Assembly: GCF_001971725.1 (NCBI RefSeq)
Contig: NZ_CP019388.1
Span: 1,612,001-1,676,000, forward strand
DNA: 64,000 nt
Source of the DNA: Winogradskyella sp. J14-2
GTDB taxonomy: Bacteria > Bacteroidota > Bacteroidia > Flavobacteriales > Flavobacteriaceae
Reading direction: 5' to 3'
Made by a program: the position numbers and the translations under genes. Positions 7,188 through 14,941 of the stretch are shown here, piece by piece; the first letter of the stretch is position 1, and the number at the start of each line of letters is the position of its first letter. The notes under the pieces were generated by a model. That model searched no databases and was not told where the DNA came from. It saw nothing but the letters and a program-made list of their open reading frames with translations.

Positions 7188-9614
7188 CTAAAAATTCAAG
7201 GTCATACCCACCAAAAAGTTAGTGGTTGCCTGTGGATAAAAACCTGAGAAAAAGCCTGTGGAAATACCTGTTGGACTATTAGGGTCTTCAAAATCGAACG
7301 ATCCAAAGTAACCATTAGACACATACTTTTCATTGAATATATTATTCACTAAACCTGTAAAAACTATCGATTTAAAAAATGAATCGGTTTCTATTTTATA
7401 GGTAACATTAAAGTCATTAACAAAAAAGCTATCTAATTTTGATTCAGGGTTTTCTGTATTGCCCATAAATTGTTCACCAACGTACTTACTTAATAAAGAT
7501 ATTTGTAAACGCTTTACTGGTTGAAATACAATAGCGTTGGCAGCAACTATTTCTGGTGAAAAGGCTATGTCGGTTTTATCCAAATTGATTAACTCACCAT
7601 TTAGAGATACGATGGTTTCCCTATTCTTGTTAGTACTTAATGTCATATTTGGTTGTAATGTTAATTTTGATGCTATAGGAATTATAGCTTCCAATTCTAA
7701 TCCTAATCGGTAACTTTCGCCACTATTTCGTCTCAATTGAGCGCCCACATCATTTATCTCTCCTGTAAGTACTAACTGTTGATTGTACAACATCGCAAAA
7801 CCGTTGGCATTAAAACTAAAGTTGCCTTTTTTATGTCTCCATCCCAATTCAAAATCGTTGAGTTGTTCGGGCTCTATGTTTGAGTCATTTTCAAATTCGT
7901 CTCGCGTTGGTTCTCTATTGGCTCTAGCATACGAAAAATACAAATCATTATTTGCATCCACTTTATAGGTTAAACCCGCTTTTGGGTTAAAAAACGTATA
8001 GTTTTCGTCAACATTAAAAAGCGTTAGATTAGAGTTAATACCAGATGTTTCGTAATTAACATTTCTCACTTGCACATCGGCATATAATTGAATTTTATCA
8101 CTTAATCTGTAATTAGCTTTAGCAAATGTTGAGAAGTCATTCTTTTTACCGTTTCCCTCATAATATCTATCTCTTATCTCACTCTGGCTGGCAAATTCTG
8201 CCCAAATAACCTCACCAAAATGATCTCCATCGTAATGACTAAAAGATCCACCAAAAACGACATCGATATCAGAGGTTTTGTAATTTGCTGTGGCGTTAAT
8301 TACATAAAAATCATTATCTAACCAACGACGACGAATAAGATCTGTAGTATTTACGGTTTCGCCATTAACGGTCAGTTCTTCAAAACCATAAATAGAAAAA
8401 TCATCGTCTTCTCTAAACTGCTCAAAATAGCCACGACCGTAGGTGTAGTTTAAGCCTAAAGTTGTAGACCAACGGTTGTTGTAACGTTGATTCCAATGCA
8501 ATTGATAGTGGTCTTGGCTGTAGTTGTCTACTTCATTATCGTAAAACCGCGTGTTACCATCATCGTCTGTGTAAATTCCGGCAAAATTAAACGTTCTGTC
8601 TTCCTCTAAAGTTTGCGCATCAATACCATACCACGCTTGGTAGGTTACTTCATTACCACCAAAAACTATTGCTTTTAGCAAGGTATTATTATCGACATAA
8701 GCTCCTTGTAAAAAGTACGATTTTAAGTCTGCTGAGGCACGATCAATATAACCGTCCGAAGAAATATTAGACAAACGACCAGCAATCTCGAAATGGTCGT
8801 TCATTAATCCTGTACTAAATTTTACGGTATGCTTTCTAGTATTAAAACTACCGAAAGAATTTGAAATTTCTCCATAAGCATCCTTAGAAACAGCATCTGT
8901 TAATACATTTATACTTGCACCAAACGCACCTGAGCCATTGGTAGAGGTACCCACACCACGTTGCAACTGTAAGCTTTCTACAGAAGAAGCTATGTCGCCT
9001 AAATTAACCCAAAATGTTCCTAAAGATTCGGCATCATTATAAGGTATACCATTAATAGTAACGTTGGTAGATTGTGGACTTACACCTCTTACTCTAATGC
9101 CTGTATAGCCAACACCAGCACCTGCATCAGTAGTTGTTACCACTGAGGGTAGAAAGTTTAACAATATAGGTATGTCTTGCCCTAAATTACGTTTTGCAAT
9201 CTCTTCTTTAGTAACGTTAGAGTGCGTAATTGGCGCTCTTTCTTTTACGCGAACGGCTTTTACCAATACTTCATCTAGCTTGCCAAGCTGTTCATTAATT
9301 TCTACATTTAGTACTAGGTCTCTATCCAAAATAATTGCTTTCTGAATAGGATTTGGAGCCATATAACCGAACACCAATTCATATTCACCTCGTGGAAGAC
9401 TCAATACATATTTACCGTCCAGATCGGTTTGTACACTTTTTTCGGTTCCTTGCACGTACACACTTACTCCAGGCAAAGGCTCTGCATCAATTGTTACCAT
9501 ACCTGAAACTGTAAATTTTTCTTGTCCATAAGCTGAACAAAGGCTTAAAATAAAAATGAAAATTGTTAATCTCTGTCGTTTTATTTTTGAGAGATTGTTG
9601 AATAAAAATTTCAT
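7188..9614 (-). CDS. TonB-dependent outer-membrane receptor, probable thiamin transporter
   Basis: 808 residues. A signal peptide (ending CSAYGQE) is followed by a carboxypeptidase-regulatory-like domain (VSGMVTIDAEPLPGVSVYVQG, about 37-115), a plug (about 125-245, with GYTGIRVRGVSPQSTNVTINGIPY) and a 22-strand-type barrel ending MTLNF. It imports a ligand through the outer membrane using TonB energy. The substrate assignment comes from the TPP riboswitch in its leader (9823-9990) and from the neighbouring thiamine-binding-protein operon; the barrel itself does not reveal it. An ExbB/ExbD operon is present at 43.4-45.8 kb. Confidence 0.93.
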   Translation of the reverse strand: MKFLFNNLSKIKRQRLTIFIFILSLCSAYGQEKFTVSGMVTIDAEPLPGVSVYVQGTEKSVQTDLDGKYVLSLPRGEYELVFGYMAPNPIQKAIILDRDLVLNVEINEQLGKLDEVLVKAVRVKERAPITHSNVTKEEIAKRNLGQDIPILLNFLPSVVTTTDAGAGVGYTGIRVRGVSPQSTNVTINGIPYNDAESLGTFWVNLGDIASSVESLQLQRGVGTSTNGSGAFGASINVLTDAVSKDAYGEISNSFGSFNTRKHTVKFSTGLMNDHFEIAGRLSNISSDGYIDRASADLKSYFLQGAYVDNNTLLKAIVFGGNEVTYQAWYGIDAQTLEEDRTFNFAGIYTDDDGNTRFYDNEVDNYSQDHYQLHWNQRYNNRWSTTLGLNYTYGRGYFEQFREDDDFSIYGFEELTVNGETVNTTDLIRRRWLDNDFYVINATANYKTSDIDVVFGGSFSHYDGDHFGEVIWAEFASQSEIRDRYYEGNGKKNDFSTFAKANYRLSDKIQLYADVQVRNVNYETSGINSNLTLFNVDENYTFFNPKAGLTYKVDANNDLYFSYARANREPTRDEFENDSNIEPEQLNDFELGWRHKKGNFSFNANGFAMLYNQQLVLTGEINDVGAQLRRNSGESYRLGLELEAIIPIASKLTLQPNMTLSTNKNRETIVSLNGELINLDKTDIAFSPEIVAANAIVFQPVKRLQISLLSKYVGEQFMGNTENPESKLDSFFVNDFNVTYKIETDSFFKSIVFTGLVNNIFNEKYVSNGYFGSFDFEDPNSPTGISTGFFSGFYPQATTNFLVGMTLNF

Positions 9615-9706
9615 GCGACTATAAGTTTATAATCGAATAAAAAGAGGTCATTATTCTTTGTTAATAATTGGTTTGTTGAGCAGCTTTAGAATGAGACTTG
9701 ATGCTT

Positions 9707-9772
9707 GTTGGTAAAATTCTAAAGCATTAAATGGATATTTTCACGTCATTAAATGCTTAGAAGTAAACCAAC
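9707..9772 (-). promoter_or_regulatory. Long imperfect hairpin between the riboswitch and the receptor gene
   Basis: An outer 6-bp stem (GTTGGT / ACCAAC) encloses a 15-bp inner stem (TTCTAA, GCATT, AATG paired with their complements, one bulged base, one mismatch). It lies between the aptamer and the start codon, about 93 nt before the ATG. No U-tract follows, so it is not a terminator. It may belong to the expression platform. Confidence 0.45.
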
Positions 9773-9822
9773 ATTGATGACCTAATCGCACTCGCTAAAA
9801 ATGTCTTCAAAACATTTTCTTG

Positions 9823-9990
9823 ATGCTCGCTTCCTAAACAGCATTACCTGTTCTAGGTTCAATGGGTATGATCTCAGCCTTTTTTAGTATTAAGCATGAA
9901 GTAAAAGTGTAAAGTAGCTTCTCTGTTCCTGCTTACTGATTACTGCTTACTGATTACTGCTTACTAAAAATAGCACCCCTTTTTTGAGAA
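9823..9990 (-). promoter_or_regulatory. TPP riboswitch (THI element) with an enlarged P3 arm
   Basis: On the minus strand the conserved core appears in order: GGGGTGCT (9979-9972), CTGAGA (9877-9872) then TACCC, GAACCT (9860-9855), GGTAATGC (9848-9841) and AGGAAG (9835-9830). This matches the thi-box consensus very closely. The optional P3 arm is about 80 nt long, closed by TTTTTAGTA / TACTAAAAA, and contains a 14-bp tandem repeat. The element is in the leader of the TonB receptor and would lower receptor synthesis when thiamin pyrophosphate is plentiful. Confidence 0.95.
9929..9966. repeat. 14-bp tandem repeat, 2.7 copies, inside the riboswitch P3 arm
   Basis: CTGCTTACTGATTA occurs at 9929-9942 and 9943-9956, followed by the partial copy CTGCTTACTA at 9957-9966. 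The complete copies are identical. It lies in the variable P3 arm and does not touch the TPP-binding core. Confidence 0.9.
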
Positions 9991-9995
9991 CGCTA

Positions 9996-10003
9996 CAAAG
10001 ATA
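9996..10003 (-). promoter_or_regulatory. -7 box for the riboswitch/TonB-receptor transcript
   Basis: TATCTTTG on the minus strand matches TAnnTTTG exactly. A start about 5 nt downstream would put the RNA 5' end near 9990, just before the first riboswitch strand. The 10004-10057 gap upstream also holds two copies of ACGATTTTTGA. Confidence 0.55.
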
Positions 10004-10057
10004 AAACCTAATTACGATTTTTGAATGACGATTTTTGATTTTTTTCAATGTAAAATC

Positions 10058-10462
10058 CTAATCGATTTTAGGCGGTTTTCTATTTGCCTTTTTTTCAGCG
10101 TTTTTTCGTTTGGTATCGAGACGCTTGCGTTTTGCTGCCTTGGGTACTTTGGTTGTTTTTCGCTCTTTTTCTTCTTTTAAGCCTTCTACAATAAGATCTA
10201 AAAACTTTTGGGTGACTAAGGCTTTATTTCTAAACTGGCTTCGGCTTTCGCTAGAGTCTAATATTAAAACACCTTGCTTGTTTAACCTGTTTTGAAAAAA
10301 TTCAGCCAAGCGTGCTTTTTCGTCATCAGTAAATTGTACTGAAGTTTCAAGATTAAAATATAGCACAACTTTTGAAGCTACCTTATTTACGTGTTGCCCA
10401 CCACTACCAGAGCTTCGGACGGCTTTATAAGTTAACTTAGATTTTAAAGCTTCAACATCCAC
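10058..10462 (-). CDS. arfB: Alternative ribosome-rescue factor / aminoacyl-tRNA hydrolase
   Basis: 134 residues. The N-terminal domain carries the GGQ peptidyl-tRNA hydrolysis motif (SGSGGQHVNKVASKV, GGQ at 21-23). The C-terminal tail is Lys/Arg-rich (TTKVPKAAKRKRLDTKRKNAEKKANRKP split over the last 35 residues), as in ArfB, which threads it into the empty mRNA channel of stalled ribosomes. Length matches the family. It is the last gene of a seven-gene operon, 2 nt after the DUF4301 gene. Confidence 0.93.
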   Translation of the reverse strand: MDVEALKSKLTYKAVRSSGSGGQHVNKVASKVVLYFNLETSVQFTDDEKARLAEFFQNRLNKQGVLILDSSESRSQFRNKALVTQKFLDLIVEGLKEEKERKTTKVPKAAKRKRLDTKRKNAEKKANRKPPKID

Positions 10463-10464
10463 AA

Positions 10465-12021
10465 CTAGTCGATTTGATGTGGAGCTTTTAGTAAGTCATT
10501 TACAGTTTTTACAGGGTTAAATGTAATGATAGGCACCTCAACAAAAATAGTGTTCCAATGTGCCATACTACCATTCCATAGTCCTGGTAACTCTAAAGCT
10601 TTAAGGTCTTTACCTAATTTGGTTTTTGCTGTAATGAATGCTGCATTGTGGTCCACAAAATCTTCGAGATCAAACTTTTCTCCTTTGTAGTTTTTAACAC
10701 CACACACTAAATCAACCGGGTTAAAATGTGTTGCGTTTGTAAGAATGTCTTTTTGATTCTTATTCTTAAGATTTATTTGGGCAGACTCAACAATTTGTAG
10801 GGATAAATTACCATACATATCTCTAACCCAAAATGGGCCTCCGCCAGGTTCTCCTTCATTTTTAACCATACCGCAGATACGAATTGGTCTGTTTAATTTT
10901 TCTTTTAAGTATTCAATTTTGTACTTATTTAGGTATTTTTTGTACTCTCCCGAAATTTTAATGCACATCTTATTGGTTAAAAAGGTTTCTATAGTTTCAA
11001 ACTCACTGTCTGAAATATTGTCCTTATCTAACACTCTGAGACATTCAAATGACTCTTTTTGTAGTTTTAATAAAATTCCGGCGAGGACTTTCTTATACTT
11101 AGCAACCTCTTCCTTATATTGTTTTACTACTACATTATCTATATTTTTAATAAATATAACGTCGGCATCTAATGCATTTAAGTTTTTTAATAGTGCACCA
11201 TGGCCAGATGGCCTAAAGAGCAACGTATCATCATCATTTCTAAAAGGTACATCCTTAGGTGTTACAGCTATAGTATCTGTAGATTCTTGCTGATACGAAA
11301 ATGAAATATTAAATGATACACATGTGTTTTCTTCAACATACTCCTCAATACGTCTAAACTCTTCAGTAAATTTGTCTCTATAGCGCTCAGATATTGTAAA
11401 ATGAAGTTCAGCCTTATTATCTTCTGAAGCATATAAGGCTGCCTCGTATAAATGCTCTTCAAAAGCAGTGGAAATATAACCGTTTTTATATTTATGAAAT
11501 GGAAGCAGTCCTTTTGGTGAATTACCAAAATTGAGCTCATTTTCATTAAGCATTATTTGTATAAAATGGATTGCCTTGTCTTGGGTAGATAACGTTTTAA
11601 AATCTATTCCTTTTTCGTGTAAGCGTTCTAAAACTTGGTCATAAAATGGAAATTTTTCTAATCCAACTAAAAAAAACGCTAAGTCCTTAGAGTCATTCTT
11701 ATTGATAAAAGCATTTAAAGATTCTTTTTGTGGGTTGTATTCTTTTAAAAACTTAAATAGAAATTTAAACATTCTTGTGGCTGCGCCTGATGCAGGTACA
11801 AACTTTAGAAGCGACAAGCCTTTTTTATTACTTTCAAAATGTGATATGGCTTCTTCTTTCTGACGTTCGGATAAATCTAGGATTCCATCACCAATAGTAG
11901 CAGCTGCAGCAATGTTTGTAAAAGGTATTCCTGTTTTAAACAATTCTATTTGAGACTCTATTTGCGGCAGCGTTAGGCCTTTAGCCTTAATTTGTTTAAT
12001 GTCGTTTTCTGTAAAACTCAT
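10465..12021 (-). CDS. DUF4301 protein, possible nucleotidyltransferase
   Basis: 518 residues, matching the Bacteroidota family DUF4301 in length and motifs. Near residue 75 FVPASGAATRMFK looks like the LxxGxGTR-type nucleotide loop of sugar-phosphate nucleotidyltransferases. Near residue 270 FRPSGHGALLKNLNAL, followed by IFIKNIDNVV, resembles their substrate loop and the metal-binding Asp-Asn. Catalytic function is inferred from these motifs only. It overlaps the kinase gene by 4 nt (ATGA) in the thiamin-linked operon. Confidence 0.8.
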   Translation of the reverse strand: MSFTENDIKQIKAKGLTLPQIESQIELFKTGIPFTNIAAAATIGDGILDLSERQKEEAISHFESNKKGLSLLKFVPASGAATRMFKFLFKFLKEYNPQKESLNAFINKNDSKDLAFFLVGLEKFPFYDQVLERLHEKGIDFKTLSTQDKAIHFIQIMLNENELNFGNSPKGLLPFHKYKNGYISTAFEEHLYEAALYASEDNKAELHFTISERYRDKFTEEFRRIEEYVEENTCVSFNISFSYQQESTDTIAVTPKDVPFRNDDDTLLFRPSGHGALLKNLNALDADVIFIKNIDNVVVKQYKEEVAKYKKVLAGILLKLQKESFECLRVLDKDNISDSEFETIETFLTNKMCIKISGEYKKYLNKYKIEYLKEKLNRPIRICGMVKNEGEPGGGPFWVRDMYGNLSLQIVESAQINLKNKNQKDILTNATHFNPVDLVCGVKNYKGEKFDLEDFVDHNAAFITAKTKLGKDLKALELPGLWNGSMAHWNTIFVEVPIITFNPVKTVNDLLKAPHQID

Positions 12022-12587
12022 TGTTTATTTTTAAGTAGGTTATCAATATGTTCAACCGCTATTTTCAAACGCTCCTCTTTATTTCCTTTTAATAGCACAT
12101 ATGGTCTGTTGTACTTTATGAGGGTATTTTCAAATGCTTTGAACATCAGTTCTCTTTCATTGGGCTTATCACGTAAATCGTCTTTTTCCCAAGGCGTGTC
12201 AATATAGGTTAAAAAATAGAGGTCATACGAATTTTTTAGAGCATGTGCTTCTAAAATCGGGTCACATGTACCAGAGTAGTATGACTCGCTATAGACCTTA
12301 GTTTCAAGTATATCTGTATCGCAAATAAGAACCGAGTCTGTTTTTTGAGCCAAGTCATTTTCTAATTTCATTTGGCCAATGGCTATTGGCAATAAATCGT
12401 GAGGCTCACAAGTTTTTCTTTCGTTATTCCACTTGTTTTGCAAGTATTCTCTTGCATACTCTGGCACCCAAACCGAATTGTAATGTCTGGCTAACTGTCT
12501 AGATAGTGTTGTTTTACCAGTAGACTCTGGACCAAACAACACAACTTTTATGCAGTTGCTTGGTTGCTGTTTAAGTGCTTCTTCCAT
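12018..12587 (-). CDS. NadR-type P-loop kinase (AAA_28)
   Basis: 189 residues. The Walker A motif is GPESTGKTTL (about 19-28), followed by VPEYAREYLQ and the Walker-B-like ICDTDILET. These are features of the ribosylnicotinamide-kinase domain of NadR. Such kinases trap a vitamin nucleoside after transport. It starts inside the PnuC gene with a 40-nt overlap. By homology it would phosphorylate nicotinamide riboside, but the operon context with a thiamine-binding protein and a TPP-regulated receptor makes thiamin an alternative substrate. No nucleotidyltransferase or HTH domain of full NadR is present. Confidence 0.82.
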   Translation of the reverse strand: MEEALKQQPSNCIKVVLFGPESTGKTTLSRQLARHYNSVWVPEYAREYLQNKWNNERKTCEPHDLLPIAIGQMKLENDLAQKTDSVLICDTDILETKVYSESYYSGTCDPILEAHALKNSYDLYFLTYIDTPWEKDDLRDKPNERELMFKAFENTLIKYNRPYVLLKGNKEERLKIAVEHIDNLLKNKQ

Positions 12588-13180
12588 GCTAAGTATCCAA
12601 ATATTGCAATAATTGTAAAGCCAAGATATTGAAAACTCGTGAAAGTAAACCCCTTATAAAAATATAAAGGCACTGAGATAATATCTCCTATAATCCAAAA
12701 GATCCAGTTTTCAATTTTTCGTCGCGCCATAAGCCACATACCAACAAAGAAAATAGCTGTTGTTATAGTATCTACATACGCTACCCAACCGTTCCATTTA
12801 TCGAAAGTTTTATAGACTACAAAAACAAAAACCAAAGTCGCTAAAAAGATACCAAAGCTTAGTGATCTTTCTTTTGATGTGGTTCTCGAAATTGGTGTTA
12901 CGTGTGTTTCATCAACCTTTCGGGTCCAAACAAACCAGCCATAAACACTCATGGCAAAATAATATGCGTTAATCATCATATCGCCTAAGAGTTCCCACTT
13001 TAGTAACAGGTACACAAATATGACGGTACTAATCATTCCGGTTGGAAAGACTAAAATGTTATTTTGTTTAGAAAACCAAACCGACAAAAACCCAAATACG
13101 ACCGCAACAATTTCTAAAATAATATCAGTTGTAGCATATTCGGCATATTGCGAAAAGAAAAAATCAAAAATTTGGCTCAT
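12548..13180 (-). CDS. pnuC: PnuC-family vitamin transporter (possibly thiamin, PnuT-like)
   Basis: 210 residues from the ATG at 13180; a TTG at 13186 is also in frame. It has seven hydrophobic spans. The family signature NAYYFAMSVYGWFVWTRK (near residue 80) and the ENWIFWIIGDIISVPLYFYK segment (near residue 165) are clear. PnuC proteins facilitate diffusion of vitamins that are then trapped by phosphorylation, and the next gene is a kinase. PnuC relatives called PnuT carry thiamin. Position 12 nt after a thiamine-binding protein gene and near a TPP riboswitch favours thiamin, but sequence alone does not decide between thiamin and nicotinamide riboside. Confidence 0.9.
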   Translation of the reverse strand: MSQIFDFFFSQYAEYATTDIILEIVAVVFGFLSVWFSKQNNILVFPTGMISTVIFVYLLLKWELLGDMMINAYYFAMSVYGWFVWTRKVDETHVTPISRTTSKERSLSFGIFLATLVFVFVVYKTFDKWNGWVAYVDTITTAIFFVGMWLMARRKIENWIFWIIGDIISVPLYFYKGFTFTSFQYLGFTIIAIFGYLAWKKHLNSNQATA

Positions 13181-13192
13181 AAACAAAGGGCT

Positions 13193-13453
13193 TTAAAAAT
13201 GCGCCTCGTACTCACTTCTGTTTGTTTTTACAACTTTCATGGTGAGCACGCTAATATCTGTATTTTCAAAAGACGTTTTAATGGCATCATTTAAAAATGG
13301 CATTAATTCATCAAATTCCCCAAAAATCTGTGTACTTAATGGATTTTCTAAAACCATAAATTTTGAAGCTCTCAAGGCTTTAATGAAATTTATAATATGA
13401 GCTTCGTAATCGTTTTGTAAAGGAGATAAGGTTAAGTCTACTGATATTTGCAT
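13193..13453 (-). CDS. Thiamine-binding protein (DUF77/YkoF-like)
   Basis: 86 residues. MQISVDLTLSPL at the start, then a ferredoxin-like alpha/beta pattern with IFGEFDELMPFLNDAI, matches the small Thiamine_BP family (formerly DUF77; MTH1187/YkoF). Members bind thiamin or hydroxymethylpyrimidine. It is cytosolic, with no signal. It lies 2 nt after the GGGP synthase gene and 12 nt before pnuC. This gene is the main contextual reason to read the operon as thiamin-linked. Confidence 0.8.
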   Translation of the reverse strand: MQISVDLTLSPLQNDYEAHIINFIKALRASKFMVLENPLSTQIFGEFDELMPFLNDAIKTSFENTDISVLTMKVVKTNRSEYEAHF

Positions 13454-13455
13454 AA

Positions 13456-14178
13456 TTATAATTTTAGTTGTTCAAAAAAATGTTGATTCGTTTCAAAGGC
13501 TGTGCCTATAACCACAAGATCTGCTCCTGCTTTATAGGCTGCTTCCAATTCGGTTTTAGATCTTATACCTCCACCAACAATAAGCGGTATATTTAAAGTG
13601 TTTTTTACTGCTGAAATAATCTCAGGCTCAATTGGATGTGTTGCTCCGCTTCCGGCTTCAAGGTAGATTAGTTGCATCCCTAAAAGCGCTCCTGCTTTGG
13701 CCGTATCTACAATATGTTGCTTATTCGATCTACTTAACGGTTTGGTATTACTTACACGCTCTACAGCAGTTTGCTTTCCGTTTTCAATAAGAATATATCC
13801 TGTTGGAAGCACTTCTAGTTGTGTTTTGGCTAATTTTGAAACTGCTTCTACATGTTTACCAATCAGGTAATCCGGATTTCGACCTGAAATTAAAGACAAA
13901 AACAGAACACCATCAGCTTCATCTGTAATTTGTATTACATCACCAGGAAAGAGTATTACAGGTAGTGTTGTATATCGCTTAATGGCTTGTACTACAACTT
14001 CAGTATCACCTTCTTCTACTTCACTTCCACCAACAAAAATGTGAGTTGCTACAGATTGATTGACTTTTGTTACGATGCCTTCAATCGTGTCAAGTTCCGT
14101 TTTATCCGGATCGATTAAAACCGCAAGTAACCTTTTGCCTTCTGCTATAGACTTTTTTATGTTAGAATAAATGCTCAT
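13456..14178 (-). CDS. Geranylgeranylglyceryl phosphate synthase family protein (PcrB/GGGPS)
   Basis: 240 residues, TIM barrel. AVLIDPDKTELD near the start, HIFVGGSEVEEG near residue 48, YLEAGSGATHPI near residue 172 and VGGGIRSKTELEAAYKAGAD near residue 196 are GGGPS phosphate- and metal-binding features. The enzyme joins a polyprenyl diphosphate to sn-glycerol-1-phosphate, a reaction best known in archaea but with a bacterial branch in Bacteroidota. The product in this organism is unknown. It lies 3 nt after the PPTase gene. A polyprenyl synthetase is at 54.6 kb. Confidence 0.92.
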   Translation of the reverse strand: MSIYSNIKKSIAEGKRLLAVLIDPDKTELDTIEGIVTKVNQSVATHIFVGGSEVEEGDTEVVVQAIKRYTTLPVILFPGDVIQITDEADGVLFLSLISGRNPDYLIGKHVEAVSKLAKTQLEVLPTGYILIENGKQTAVERVSNTKPLSRSNKQHIVDTAKAGALLGMQLIYLEAGSGATHPIEPEIISAVKNTLNIPLIVGGGIRSKTELEAAYKAGADLVVIGTAFETNQHFFEQLKL

Positions 14179-14181
14179 TGA

Positions 14182-14808
14182 TTAAGGCACTACATAAGCG
14201 CAAGTAAAGCCTTCAAACTCTAAAAACGCAGTATTATATCTGTATTTTCTGCCTTTATAATCTATCCAAGCAATGGTTTCACCTTCATCAAACGTGAATG
14301 GAATCACTAAAAAATGTGCTGCAAATAACATACCTGGCGTTGCAAAAAGTTTATACAACGATTCCTTTACTCCCCAAATTACAGTAAGCTTATTAATGTA
14401 ATCGTCTGCAGATTTATCTAAATAATTAAACTCGTAGTCCACAAATTTATGAGCGATAATCTTTATCTTATCTCGTTGTTTTTCAATATCTATACCAACT
14501 TCTTTATCACTAACAATAACTCCTGAAAAGGTAAAACTGTGCGTTATAGAAATATGCTTGCCATCTTTGAGATGTGGTTTTCCGTTATCATCATAAAATA
14601 AATCCTGATCTGTATAACCAAACTCACGCAGCAAGTGTCGCACACTTAAAAAACCACGTTGATGTAGTTCACTTTTCATACCCAACACACGCTCAAGACT
14701 TTGAGGTTTTAAATCTAAAGGCTGCATTAAATCCTCATAAGATTCTTCAATCTTCCAGATTTTAACAGTAGTTTGTGAGTTTACATTAATGGTTTTGTAA
14801 AGTGGCAT
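14182..14808 (-). CDS. 4'-phosphopantetheinyl transferase
   Basis: 208 residues. The family signature is present: VGIDIEKQ near residue 107 and WGVKESLYKL near residue 147, whose Asp, Glu and Lys hold Mg2+ and CoA. An SITHS motif lies near residue 89. It activates carrier proteins by adding phosphopantetheine to a serine. The size fits the Sfp-like class. It is the first gene of the seven-gene minus-strand operon ending at arfB and is divergent from ahcY across 133 bp. Confidence 0.92.
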   Translation of the reverse strand: MPLYKTINVNSQTTVKIWKIEESYEDLMQPLDLKPQSLERVLGMKSELHQRGFLSVRHLLREFGYTDQDLFYDDNGKPHLKDGKHISITHSFTFSGVIVSDKEVGIDIEKQRDKIKIIAHKFVDYEFNYLDKSADDYINKLTVIWGVKESLYKLFATPGMLFAAHFLVIPFTFDEGETIAWIDYKGRKYRYNTAFLEFEGFTCAYVVP

Positions 14809-14831
14809 TTAATATTGTAAAACCTATTGAT

Positions 14832-14839
14832 TATCTTTG
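14832..14839 (+). promoter_or_regulatory. Putative -7 box of ahcY
   Basis: TATCTTTG matches TAnnTTTG exactly, about 103 nt before the ahcY ATG. The nearest TTG upstream (14815-14817) is only 14 nt away, which is short for the -33 element. The resulting leader contains the small palindrome TGCCTAAGGCA at 14843-14853 region. I see no recognisable SAM or SAH aptamer. Confidence 0.4.
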
Positions 14840-14941
14840 CACTGCCTAAGGCAGATTTGGCATTTTTTGGTAAGCGAATTTAACCATTTCAATGTTAAAC
14901 CCAAAGGTAAGAACCATTTTAAAAATTTGAGAAAAAACAAT

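Noticed and set aside
12548..13180. Firm assignment of the transporter to nicotinamide riboside or to thiamin
   Set aside because: Residues that decide PnuC versus PnuT substrate could not be judged reliably by eye. Only operon context supports thiamin.
14843..14941. SAM or SAH riboswitch in the ahcY leader
   Set aside because: The leader has a small palindrome and A-rich stretch, but none of the conserved aptamer cores of known SAM/SAH classes could be matched.
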